The notes under the pieces were generated by a model. The model saw only the letters and a program-made list of their open reading frames with translations, was not told the origin of the DNA and searched no databases. Position numbers and translations under genes: made by a program. A stretch of DNA of 64,000 bases from Strongylocentrotus droebachiensis (Eukaryota > Echinodermata > Echinoidea > Camarodonta > Strongylocentrotidae). Shown one piece after another: positions 1 through 13,524 of this stretch (position 1 is the stretch's first letter; every line of letters starts with the position of its first letter). The stretch covers positions 47,734 to 111,733 of the forward strand of contig JAVYIG010006792.1 of assembly GCA_035222895.1 (NCBI GenBank). Direction: 5' to 3'.

Positions 1-160
1 CCCTCTTCCCACCTCTCTCTCTCTCCTCCTCCTCCTCCTCCTCCTCCTCCCCTCCATCCCTCCATCTCTCTTCTTCCTCTTCCATCTCTCTCCTCCTCCT
101 CCTCCTCCTCCCCTCCATCTCTCTTCTTCCTCTTCCATTTCACTTTTCCGCTCCCTTTCC
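1..160. repeat. (CTC/TCC)n microsatellite
   Basis: Imperfect CTCCTC and TCTC repeats at the window edge, inside the sestrin intron after exon 4. Confidence 0.9.
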
Positions 161-982
161 CATAGCCTGATCTCTACACCTTCCAACATCGATATATGCC
201 CATCGGAGAGGCATCTAGCTGAGCATTCTTTCACTGCGCTTGTTATTAATCCCTTAAAAAGCGGCAAAAAATTGCCCAGCCATGGAGCCAGGGAGGGATT
301 TTTAATTTCCTCCCCATTGATTGCCCTGGATCTAGGTTGTATGGTGGCAAAATGTGAAAATGGTAAAGGAAAATGGAAGTGATGGAGAGGTTTCTGCTAG
401 AAAAACAGCCTGGAAGGGATGTTGCATTTTCGTTAAAGAAAGAGAGGAAATCATCTTGTAAATCATTCATTATTCTCTGCCATAATTTATTAAGGAGAAA
501 GAAATACACAGCAACAGTAGGCAATTACATTGGCCAACATGTGTAGATGCACTGATACAAATTCGCATTGGGTCTTGATTTGGTGTGTGAACTGTAAATA
601 TACTGTGAATTATTCTTCGTCCTTTTCTTGTTTGAATGCAACGATTAAAACTCTGAAGATTAAAATTTGAGCTTGCATGTTCATGTACCTGCTAAAATGT
701 GTACAAAGAACAAGCCCTGCAGGCTAATCATTGTTGCTATATCAGGTAATCCTAAGGAAATATTCAGGTCATCTAGACCAAGATTATTTAAAGCCTGCTT
801 TTAATGAAACTACAAAATACTACACTACTAAATTGGTATTTTGAAAACCATTTGTCTTTCGAGATCTTGTAGAACTAGACTGTCTTTGCTCCAGACTTCA
901 GTGGTAATTAGCGCTTTACCGGTATATTATTCAAGCACCGTTTATTATTGTTTTCATTATTATTATATCATTAGGCACTTAC

Positions 983-1153
983 CAGAATGGCAATGTAATT
1001 CCTGTAGTCGTAGGGAAGCGGTCCGTTCCCACGCAGCATGAAGTCTTGGGTACGGCAGAAGGCAGCTAGGTACTGCGGGTGTAGGCCCATCACCGCCGTC
1101 AAGTGGTCCAATCTTTGGCTTTGTACAAATACATCTGTGAAGATCTCCCGCAC
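983..1153 (-). CDS. SESN1: Sestrin exon 4
   Basis: 171 nt, 57 codons, acceptor CTTGTAG, donor ATTCTG|GTAAGT, phase 0. Reads VREIFTDVFVQSQRLDHLTA, VMGLHPQYLAAFCRTQDFML, RGNGPLPYDYRNYIAIL, aligning through with vertebrate GRLDNIT.VM..H.QYLESFL.TQ..ML..DGPLPL.YRHYIAIM. This is the start of the N-terminal helical AhpD-like domain and the firmest sestrin identifier in the window. Confidence 0.97.
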
Positions 1154-4100
1154 CTACAAGAAAGATAATGTGAGAATTAATTTAAAGGCCCACTGTACTA
1201 CTTGTAGCTACTTGCTCCCTCTATATAGCAAACAATGCCTAATCGGTGACCATTGGTCCCCTATGATCCTCTTTTTCTTATGTTAATTGAGAGCCGAGTT
1301 GATGAGATAGCCACTCGTCAGGGACCTTCCTGCATGGTCTAATCCCTCCTCCCTCCTAGCCAAACTAGTACAGACAGCCTTTAAATAGAAATGGAACTTG
1401 CAACTGGATCATTGATTCCGGTGAAGGGTTGTACACTTCTCCTGCAAAATTGTTCTGCATAAATTTCCTACTCTAAACAATTTCTGAACTTCAACCCTGA
1501 ACCTAACACTGTACCTAACACTAAACCTTATCCTATACTTGTGATGAAATAAAGCCCAGAGCAACTGCAGCAGGAGCAAATGTCGGTTAACCTAGTGAAG
1601 ACTTACATGTAATAAAAACACAGGCAAATATATAGTCATTGTTATTCAAGCATTACTAGCGATGTGGTTAGTGACTTAGCATTGAGGAAACCGAATTTTG
1701 GTAGGAAGTTGCTTTGAGGTAAAGAACAAAAATACGAGAAACGGATGACAAAACTTTGAGAACATATGACCAACAAGAAGTGAGATTTCAAATTGAAGAA
1801 TCATTTAACATATATATACACAATGTATCTCAGAGACAATTGCAATGAATTTGAATTGAATGCAACTTAATTCCAATCACAACTTAAGATAGGAGATTAT
1901 AAAGTTGTAATTGACTGGAGGATTCGATATTGATTCAGATCAATAACAACGTTACTCTTTGTATTATTGACAGGGCCCAATAAAAGCTATAATACTTTCT
2001 CTCATCAATCCTTGATCTTGACCAAATCCTGGCAGAAAAACATTTTTGTCACAAACATGTAGGCCTACGACCATATCGCACATCAAGAGTCTAATCAAGA
2101 CCTACTACAAGTCCTCTATAAGACCTAGTAGACCAGGGAGGTGATAGAGAAGGAGTCGAAACTCTTGTAATTTATTCAAACGCATGCACAAATTCTAAAG
2201 TGTAACAATGGTAGACTGACCACAGGCTAGTAATACTTTGCAGAATATTGTAGGTCTCAGACACACTGCTGCTTGACAATGCAGGACCATGTAAACCTAC
2301 AAGCAACTATTCTCTATTAATTTAGAACCAATCTATATGCCCCCTTCTCTCTCTCCATCTCTCTCTCCCTGTCTCTCTCTTTCTACCCCCCCCCCCCTCT
2401 CTCACTCTCTCTCTCTCACCTGGTAAGAATCGTCAACTCTCATGTCTTCTAAGGAACAAAAGCAATGTCCACTGAATTTTTTTCTTTGAGCAAGATCTCC
2501 TCTGAAAATTATGCAAAGCTATGGAAAATAGCACTTGAAGAGGCTCACTAGTATAATGCAGCATAAAAAAGACATCATCTAAAATACTCTCTTCCCTAGA
2601 TATCAGTACACCACAAACATGGTATTGCAAAATCCAATGTTTCAAAATCCCCTTCCATTCAAGAATGGCTGGTGCAAAGTCTATCTATAGACCATGTACA
2701 GATGACATTATCTGGAAGAGTGTGACATAAAAAATTATGAATAGATTGTTTGGATCTTATAGTTGAATAGGGAATGATGAAAATAAAGGCAATAACATTT
2801 TGCAATTCTCTTTGTATCATTGATCAGTTACTTCTGTTTTGTAGTTCTGCATTCTCTTTATAATTGTTGTTACCAGAATGATACAAAAACATCGCAAAAT
2901 ACACTGCAGTTTGTATGAACTAGTCCATTGCCAAATTTCGAGAAGAAGAAGAAGAAAATGTTTTAAAAAAGAGTTGGTTGATATCCATTTCATTTTTAGG
3001 TACAGGTACAGAACATATGTGTACAGAACAGTTATAATTGGCTAATATCTGATGGATTAGTAGACACCCCTCTCTCCACACACACATGAAAGTAATACAT
3101 GCAATTAAATAGACAGATCTCACTTTCTTTAAAATAGATTATACACTTTCTGTAGTTTTGTTTTCTATCACATTCTGAGTCAGCCCCAGGAGAGATTGAA
3201 ACAGATATTGGTCACAGCTCATGTAAAAGCAAAACAAATAAAGAGAATCTTATGTATTTACTATTTAAAGTGTACTTCTTATTCTAAGCGGATATCTTTA
3301 ATCAGGCAAAGGAAACACATGTTCTTTTATAGATCACAGAGAGTGAGTTTTGAAGAGGAACATGACTGTCATTTGTAACTTTACCGAATGTGTGTAATCT
3401 ATCCGAGGAGCAACGCATCTTGATTTATGACAGATAGGTCTTATGTAATGGTGACATAATCTACAAACCAAGTCCGATTGTTATTTCAGGCAAGGATGTA
3501 CAGAATCAAGTGATAAGCCAGGCAACCACATATCTGACTATTTTTAGAAGTCTCCACGCATGGGCCTGTAAGAAAGTAGGTCCATGGCATGCTTCAAGTT
3601 GACTAGCTGCGAACCATGTTCATGCAATTGCAGGATTGGAAACTTAACAGTCTTGTGCAAGCTAATTGAAAGTGAAATCTTTTGATCCGATCATTATAAT
3701 CATGTTTCTGCCTTGTATCAATTCAACAACAAAATCTTCATTACCAAGTCCATCAGAGAGGACTTAAAGCTATTGGTCCCTTTTTTTTATACTTACAAAC
3801 ATGCTTTCATATCAGTCAGGTTAAACAATCACATAAATCAACCAACTAGCACTCCCCAACTATATTTAGAACATTTTGTTTTGCTGTAAAAATATGACAA
3901 AGAACTGAAAAGGCTAGGCAGCAATGCTAATTCAACAAAGCTTTACTTAATTGCCAACTATGTATTCATTTCATTAAATAGACACACATGCAATGACAAA
4001 TGAGGAGGTATGTACGCGATGATTTTGACCACCTACCATATTCTGAAACTTGTATGATTCATTGCAAATTTCCCAATTCACTGGCTCTGTTTCAGCCTCC

Positions 4101-7100
4101 GTGCCTTCCATTTCTGTTTTGTTGTTATACTGACAAAACCCACAAAGATTTCATCAAACTTAAAATGTTTTTAACAAAATCTCTCTCGCAGGTGCACAAC
4201 ACAGGATGCAGATTAAGTGGCCTTCATCTAAATGGTTTGTTGTTTGATGTTTTCAAATAAATAGATTATCTCATTTTTAACGATGCAGCGAAATATATTA
4301 TAACAGTACGTAAGTAAACTTTGTTCATTAACATTGCACAGTTGTATATGTCCTTGATAATGATGGTCTACATGTATTTTCAAAAGTTAGACAGATCAAG
4401 TTCACAGAGAAAATGTCGTAAAAAGTTGGGAGATGTGAAGATTCATAAACTTCAATAGGTCCTTCGTACTCCTTCCCATTAGAAGTTTCAATAAACCATT
4501 TGTTTACATCAACTGCAACTAGAACGAAAACCTGCAGCTAGCAGCAATAGTAGTATGGAACTTCAGCAAAGTAATTGTTCGCTGCTAATGAAAGATGTTG
4601 GTACATGTATCCTAAGATGACAGAAGACATTGCCTGTAAAAGACAAAACACAGAATTCTTCTGATCGAAAGAAGGTGTTCTCTTTAAATGGCAAGATTTG
4701 TGCCTGCCTCACATTCACTTCAATTTAGAGTTGATTTGAGTGGCTATAAATCAACGTAAACGATTCAACTTCAAAGACATCACTGAGTCCAAGAAAGACG
4801 AGTCCATATCTGTTGTGCATGTGTGCTTGCCCTCCGCTAATTTACGAGACCAAAACGTGACGACTCTCAACAACACCGATGTGCATGTAGGCCAGAGAAA
4901 TAGATCTACCTCATGGCATGGAAGATCTACTAGAGAGATGTTGCTAGATCTGTTACAATGTCAGCAGTGAAACTTGACATCGTAAGACAAATAAACATAG
5001 CAGGAACTTTTGTCATCCGCGATGATCCACCAACAGAACACTGAAGCCCAGCGTGTCCGGGTGGCAGGCTTTTAAATCATTGAGTAAGATCATATACCAA
5101 AACATGGCAAGACAAAAACAATGAGGGGGGGGGGGGGGTTATGATAGGGAAAGAGAGTGATCGGCATGTAAACTGTTGCATTCTTCGATCAGAGTGACAA
5201 CTTCCTCTCTTTCTGGGACAGATCAACGCAAACTGGTGACTGCTTTCTCTCGTAACTCTGGTTTTGGGTAAATTGTGAGTGACGCATAGTTGGGCTACCC
5301 TGGATCGAATCCCAGATCAATTTGGAAAAATTTGGTTATTCTGTGAAACCCATTCAGAGAAAGTCCCAGGGTGACACAATTTTGTACAAAGAAAAGTTTT
5401 TTAATTTTAGGAATGGGTCTTTATGTACATGTAAATCAAATTGTATTTAGTGATTTTTTTTTTTTAGGTGTGTCATTTCAGAAAAAGAAAATAGATAGAG
5501 AAGTCATTAAATCGATATAAATTTATATCCCCTGAAACAAAACTAAAAAAACATGGGTCATTTCAAACAGCTGGGCATAGGATGACAGGAAAAAAGAGAA
5601 ATTCCTTCACTTATAATGTTCATGCACATTATATGCAATTTATTCCACAAAGAAAAAGAAATACATTGAAATAATTAGACCAAATGAACGATAAGCTTAT
5701 TTAAGTTTAGACCAAATGATAAGTTGTGAAATGATAATGAGACCATTTGGATAGTAGAAGGGCTGGGTGTTGAACACATGGGACTAGACAAACTGGTTGT
5801 AGACCAAACAGCAATTCACCTTTGTAACAATACATGCATTTCATATCTCATGCCAGAGTAAATGAGTAAAATTAACCCAGATTACCATTGGCCGAAAATG
5901 TCACAGAGAGGTATTACAATATTTGCATTCATAGATTTATGTAAATCTTATAGGCTCTCACCCTGACAGGATAAACATGAGTTTCAATTTTCAAATAAAA
6001 AAAAAAAAATCCAATAGTTTTGAATAGTGCATACAATGTACATGCCCCACTGCGAGACATATTTAGAAACTTGATTTATCTTGATTTTAATTCTGTCATG
6101 TTAAATCACAAGATCTAAGTACATGTACATGTCTGTGGTGATTAATTCATTGTGCATCATGAAACTGTTGCGAAACTGAACCATTCACTATTAACTGATC
6201 AATCGACACTCATGTCCAAGAAAGTTTCTGGTGTTTCAGTATTTAGCCCTAGCTTCCAAGTTGTAAGACAAACATATATTGTAAAATAAAATAAATAACT
6301 AACCTGTTCATCCGCCCCATTCTCAACTCCTTGTATCTGTAAAGAAAGAAAAACAGAACAGAGAGGCACCATTAGTGATATTGAAATTTGAATTTGAATT
6401 TGAATTTATTGTCCAATATTGGAAATTTGTTTTGCTCACATTTTACAAACATACAAAGAATCAAAATAACTGTGCATGTACATACATACATGTACGGTAC
6501 ACGTACCATAACATTTAAATCCTTCAGAATATCGCTATACAGTAGTTTTTTTTACGTTAAACAAAATAAATGAATTATTTTAAGTGTTTGAGTGAAGAGG
6601 ATGTGTAAAGATGTAAAATACAGTGAAACCTATCTATAGAGACTAATCTTAAGTTTGTTATAAATCTGGTAGTCTCTCTGTACAGGTTACTTTTTAGTAC
6701 AGGCTTTAAATGAGAATCATTCATTCTTCGCAAAGGAAAACATAACAGAAAGAAAATGTGGTTGTCTTTCTGCAAAAATGTGATCACGAGGGCAGATTTC
6801 ACAGCGTATTACAATGTGCTCCGAATGATGACTATTTAAATTATTGATAATTTATTCATGGGTCTTCTGATCCTGGAATTTGATTTCCATTTTCCACCAG
6901 CATTATTATGGACAATAATGAAATTGGAGGAGGTATCTGGTAGTCTCTCTGTACAGGTCACTTTAGTACAGGCTTAAATGAGAAAAATAATTTCATTCTT
7001 TTGAAAGGAAAACATAACAGAAAGAAAATGTGGTGATCTTTCTGCGAAAAAGTAATCAGAAGGGCAGCTTTCACAGCACATTACAATCTGCTCCGAATGA

Positions 7101-10100
7101 TGACTATTTAAATTATTGATAATTTATTCATGGGTCTTCTGATCCTGGAATTTGATTTCCATTTTCCACCAGCATTATTATGGACAATAATGAAATTGGA
7201 GGAGGTATCAATAGGACTGTGGTCTAGAAAACAGTAGCTCAGACCTATTCATCATTATCAACTCAACATGATTGATTCTGTCTCTGTACAGGCTGTAGAT
7301 GCAGGGGAAAGGGTATTGTACTTTCAAACCACATTCTCCTATGGGATATGGCTACATACTACATGTACATGTTGTACGTAGGTCTGAATGTAATTTCCAA
7401 TATATTGCATACGTGTATATGGCTGGCAGGACGATGTGATGAGCAGTGATAAAACAACTCTAAGAAAGAAAACAAAATGGCTACCACCGATCCTCACTGT
7501 AGCTCTATCCATCAACTCTTACATGTACCTGTACATGGAAAGTGATATTGGTTTGAAACATAATTGAAGTTTATAAAATGATAAATATGGGTAATAAATA
7601 TGCAGGCAGCAATTATTCTAATGGCTCGACACATAAACAGCTTTATTTCATTTGTTTGTTGTCTGGGTGTGTCTATGTTTGTGGGTGTGTGCGGGGGCAG
7701 TGGTGCATGGGGGAGAGTTTATATGCATTGGGGAAGAGATTATGTTTTAATATGAAGAAGTTAAAGCAAAAAAGCAATCTGTATAGAATTAAATGGTCTG
7801 TAGCATTGATATCCCAAAATATATTGCCAATTATAGGTAATATACATGTTTTAATCGGTCCATCGTTGGTCTGCTGTTAGTCTCAAATCTCAAAAGTGTG
7901 ACTTGGGTATCAATTAAGCAGTGACAAGTAGGAAGTTAATCAACCAAATTGGTAACTTTGAAAATTCAAGTTAAATACACGTACATGTACGTAATGGGTA
8001 TGCATGTTTAAAAACAAATCCCTTTATAATTCAGCCTACACTCGTAAATGTCAAGTATTGGGATAAATAATATATAGTTTAGATGACCATGTCATTGTGA
8101 ATAGATGAATAGCATATAGGTCAAGCATCCTGACAAGACATTTGGGATTGAGCATTGTGGAGTACATGTAGGACAAAAATTGTAAGTACATCTTGAGAAG
8201 CATTTTCTTTAATTTTTTTAATAAATCCCTTTAATAGCCTACAATTGGAAATGTCAAGTGTTGGGATTTATTGTTTCGATGACCAACGTCATTTTCAAAA
8301 ATGGAATTGCATAGGTCAAGCATCATATTAACAAGACACTGTGGGTCAACTCCCACTCAAAGGGCAGACCCTCTGGGGAAATCAAGCCAAAATCACACCT
8401 CAACTATTTATAATAGAGTTATATATCCAGTGAACGCCAACTGTACGTGTTTTATTAGGCTATAATTAATGCATTACAGTCGTATATCATATGTACATGT
8501 ACCTGCTGCATAGACTGGCAATATATTTTATCATAATTCATTAATTAAACGAAAAATACTTTCAGCACCACCTTCATAATGTGGAGGGAAACCTTGAGTA
8601 TAATTACAAAATGTATCTAAAAAAATGTGAGCAATTACAGAGCTATGTTACATGTAATTCCATGTACCTTTCAAGGATATGTTTGACATTTTTTTTAATT
8701 GCAACTGATTTCCCATCTGTAAACAAAGTTTTAAATGAAGAATAAAACGTGTTAATGAGTGGGTGTGTACATACGCTGGTATTTCTATACCAGCATCCAA
8801 CAAGGTCTCCAGAGCGTTCTCAATTGTCTGTTTTTTTTAATGAAAGCCTTCAAGAATGTGAAGCACTTGACAAAATGTGGAATTTTATAATGTAGCATCT
8901 GAGGCAGTTCACTCCTTCCAGTGTGAAGGAACCCTTAGCCGGCGGTCCCATTTCAAGGAGTGACTTGGTAATTGGAGCATTAACAATGTGATTTAAATTA
9001 AGTGGGGAAAAGCGTTGTATCACACTATGGTCAACCTGGATATCAATAGCATTATAAGATTGTTCATAATCCAACTCTATATCCCGGTAGGACATCGTGC
9101 AATCAGCTTCTTTTCAGAATCCAGGTTTAATGCATTTATATCTGAAGGACATATTTGTATAGCTCCAGATTTATGGCTTGGAACACTGACCTAATTAATC
9201 ATCCTTGATTAATTGTCCTAATTAACACTGAACTACCTACCGTACATGTACAAAGAAATAGCAAGTTGTATGAATTATTTTGTCTCCATTTTTATGCATT
9301 AATTACCAAATACTGTTTATTTGTTTTGTTTTTAGCAAGAAATTTGAGAAGAGTCATTCACATCAAGAATATTAAAATTGGCAATATCATATTGAGTTAT
9401 TGACAGATTGAAATTAATTGACTTTCCATGAAAAATACCACAAAATTGTATCCAACTTTCTGTTAGAATAATCATCAAATATGGTGTCTCTAATGAGGAC
9501 AAATCGTTATTCAATGCCTTCATAAAATCCTGTGTATGAACCCCATGCTGTGCATCCACAACGTGTACATGGTGATATTCTTCAGCTGATCTGGTTGCTG
9601 TGCATGAGTTTGTATACACGTTCCAGTTATTAATGGCATGCAGTGATCTTATCATCCTATTGACAACTCTGTAACAGCATGCGTTTGCTATCTGCCCCTG
9701 ATGTGAACAGAGTGGCAGTGAAAATGCCTTTCGACCCCTAGGTTTGCTGTTTGTTATTCAAGGTGCCTGTACACACTTGGTAAATATGTTCATTAAAGTT
9801 CATTACCAGGATTAACATGAATTTCAAAGAGAGAGGGGGGAAATAGAGAGACAGAGACGGAGACAGGGAGAGGGATATATACAGTGCGTCCCAGAAAAAA
9901 CGAAACCGAGAAGTATCGATGTTCTATCATAACTTAACCATAACCATAATTAATGAATGATACATATTTGGAAAGCTTAGAGTCTCTTCTTTCAGTTGAT
10001 GCTACTCACGTGATGCATATTTTACGCATGAGTGATTAAAAGCAATTTGAAGGAAGGAAACCAAAAAGACATTTGGCGGGCGGTATCTGAATTTCGAAGA

Positions 10101-13100
10101 AAAATTCACATTTCTAGAAAGTTGAGTTTCTGCCCTTTCATCTCAATCAGGAAAAATGAGCCAGCAATGACAAAGTTCTGTTTGTTGAAAGTAGTGCTTG
10201 TATTTCCATAATTTTATTAAACGAATTCGTTTTCACTGGCTGCCTGTCGTATCAATAAACGAAATTAACAAAAGACTTAACTCCGTTTCGTTGACAATCA
10301 GCCGTAGACGAGTGTCTTCATGCATGGCTGATTGTCAATGAAACGGAGTTAAGTCTTTTGTCAAATCTGCTTTTTGCTACGACAGGCACCCAGTGAAAAC
10401 GAATTCGTTTGTTAAAATTATGAAAATGTAAGGGCTACTTTAAACAAACAGAACTTTGTTATTCCTGGCTCATTTTTCTTGATTGAGGTATCATATGAAA
10501 AAGCAGAAACTCAACTTTCTAGAAATGTGAATTTTTCTTCGAAATTCAGATACCGCCCGCCAAATGTCTTTTTGGTTTCCTTCCTTCAAATTGCTTTTAA
10601 TCACTCATGCGTGAAATATGCATCACGTGAGTAGCATCAACTGAAAGAAGAGACTCTAAGCTTTCCAAATATGTATCATTCATTAATTATGGTTATGGTT
10701 AAGTTATGATAGAACATCCTCTACATCTGTTGAATGAGCGTCGAAAGTTATGACAAGTATGATGCCTTCCCCTCATGTGATCAATTATTAGAAGACATTC
10801 AAAACCTAAAGACATTCATTACTCAATAATTGCATAAACACACCAAGTGAAAGTTTAAACAAAGAATTACAACCATCGTGCTGTCTTCAACAGATGTGAA
10901 CAGAGTCACTTTAATGCATTGTAAATCAATACAACTACTGTTCATTATGAATGGCTGTATTCACATGCACGAGTTGTATTCCCATGATTAAGACAATCTT
11001 CAATCCCTTCAAGTTGCTAATCAAATGAATACCTGTATTCACACTCACATGATAAAAATGTACATATACACTGTAGCTGTCAGTCCTTGATGGGAATACA
11101 TAGGCATCATATCAATCTAAATATAGGAGTGTTGTCCATTAAAGAAGTGACTACAATCACTGCATAATCACACACGGTGGAATATTTTGGAAGAAAATTT
11201 GTCATTTATTTTCCCTTGGTCATATAAACAGAGGGCCTTAATTATTAATACACAGGGTGACTGTCCATTATTGACATGCATACATTATTTCTGTTACCTG
11301 TAAATGTGGCAGTATCAATTAAGGCTTAATTTGCAGTCGGTACAAATTTGCTGAACTGTCAATCTTAATTGCTCACAGCTCATCACATTTCAGAAAATGT
11401 GAGAGAAAATTGATGTGGTATTTCAGTGATAGGAAGGGCCTTTGTGTGCTAAGATCACTACATGTCCTGTACCTACTGAACAATTGATTTCCTGTGGCAG
11501 TACACTTGGCTACATAATGTGACACAATATTCAATGTTTTTAAAACACCTGTATTCATTTTTGACATTACAGGTAATTTTTCAGTTTCCCATAGCGTTTA
11601 CTCTATTAAATAATCAACCCAATGCAATATCATCTATTACATTTAAATGTTTTAAGTATACGTAAAATATATTTGAGAGAGAGAGTGTGTGCATTTAAAC
11701 TTACATAATACATAAACATACTAAACTGAAAATGAATGTAGTTTTCAAAGTGGTGACAATGATGCATTTAACATAATTTTGAAATGACTAAAACTAAAAA
11801 CAGATTTTTTTTCTTCTTCTTCAAACAGGTTACAACGGACAAAGTTTTAAAAATGCTTGTCTGAATAGACCTTCAATGTATTACAACTTGGGCCTTTCTC
11901 TCTACTCAAATCAATGGCATCTTCTATTTCCATCCCAACCTCGAATTTGACACAGACAATGAATAAATCTTGTCTAGAGTTTGACGCAAGAGCCGACCGT
12001 GCCGTGCTGGGACCACAGGACCCTGCAAATTATCAGCCCACGCGATTCATTAAGGAAGAAGCGCTTCCGGATGCAGTTACGGGATGATGAGGGCAGGGCG
12101 CATTGAAGCGGTGCTACCGTTAAATAGGATCCCGTAATGGTTGATTGCTTGGGGTTGGTTGTTTGTAATAGAAGCACATATTGCATTACCTAATGGAAAA
12201 ACAGTGGCAGGGAATGCAGAGACGGCGGTGGGCTGACTAAACAATTTGTTGATGGGTTCTATTGGGACTCTAGGTCACAACAGAAAATACAGAGAGGAAA
12301 AGCGAATCATTCCTGCTTTGACCAGTGTGAAGGAAAGATGGTATGTTCATGTGGATATTAAACAATAAGCTTTGGCTTTTAATACACATGCTCCACTGAT
12401 AATTGCTCTGGGCTTTACTTTGTCCAAGTTACATTGGATAATGTTTGCTATTGGGTTTTTGGCTAGGTGATGAGGTAAGGATTTAGCTTAGGGTTCTAGT
12501 TAGGTTTAGTGTTTGTTCAAGGGTTGAATCAAACAAAGAATTAAGTTTTAAAAGCACAGAATACTGACAGGAGAATAATTGTTGCAGGAGCATGTGACAC
12601 CCAACTCTATGAGTATTTACTCTTTTTTTTCTTCTTTGAAACATGATCAATTACCTTCATACACCTGTATAACCATTTGATAAAAGAGAAGACATGCATG
12701 TGAGTGCTATTAATAACAATGGTGGATGTCACAGTGTACATGTACATTACATGACTTGGCAAGGAAAATAGGAAATAGCTGATGGAATTATTGAAGAAAT
12801 CTGTTTTTCCCTATCTTTATTGGAATATTTATTTCAGTTGATAGATGATGAGATGAGACAAGTCATGCTGGCTTTAGTTGATTTCCATGACTTTTTTTTC
12901 TTTCTTCTATTGGGTTGGCTATTACTGCCTTTCTGTAGGTAAACAACGAAGGACCCACTTGCTGCCTTTTAATCTTGTAAGAATAAATTCATTACATGTA
13001 GGTCATCATGCCTTAAATGCTTTTCAACTCATAACATAATGCAATCCTTATTGTATCTAAAGATTAGCTTATGTTTTTTCAGGCAAACTTAACAACTTCC

Positions 13101-13483
13101 ACAAGCCAAATAAAAACATCTAACACATGTCTTCAGTGACTCATTACTATCACATCAATGCCTTGTTGTCATGAAATCAACAATACATTCTACTTGTAAT
13201 CGTATGTTTACATCACCTCTAAAAAACAATTATTATGGTTCTTGTTTGCTAGTGGAAAATTACCAGCCCGACCCCTGGGTATGCGGGACCTGGATGGGAA
13301 AGCCGGCCAGGAAGTAGTTATCAAATCCCTACACTCAGAGTGAAAGCCAGAAACAACGACAGAAAGGGGCGGGTGAGGCAATGGAGAGAGACCGAGACAG
13401 AGAGGGGAGAGTGAAAGATATGGAGAGACAGGAACGGAGAGGGGGAGAGTGAGGGGAATGAATAGTCAGAGACAGAAACTGCA

Positions 13484-13524
<41 letters not shown>

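Noticed and set aside
9332..9655. 107-codon minus-strand open frame in sestrin intron 2
   Set aside because: Protein-like composition in part, but no acceptor/donor pair, no recognised domain, and sestrin exons on either side already join in frame without it.
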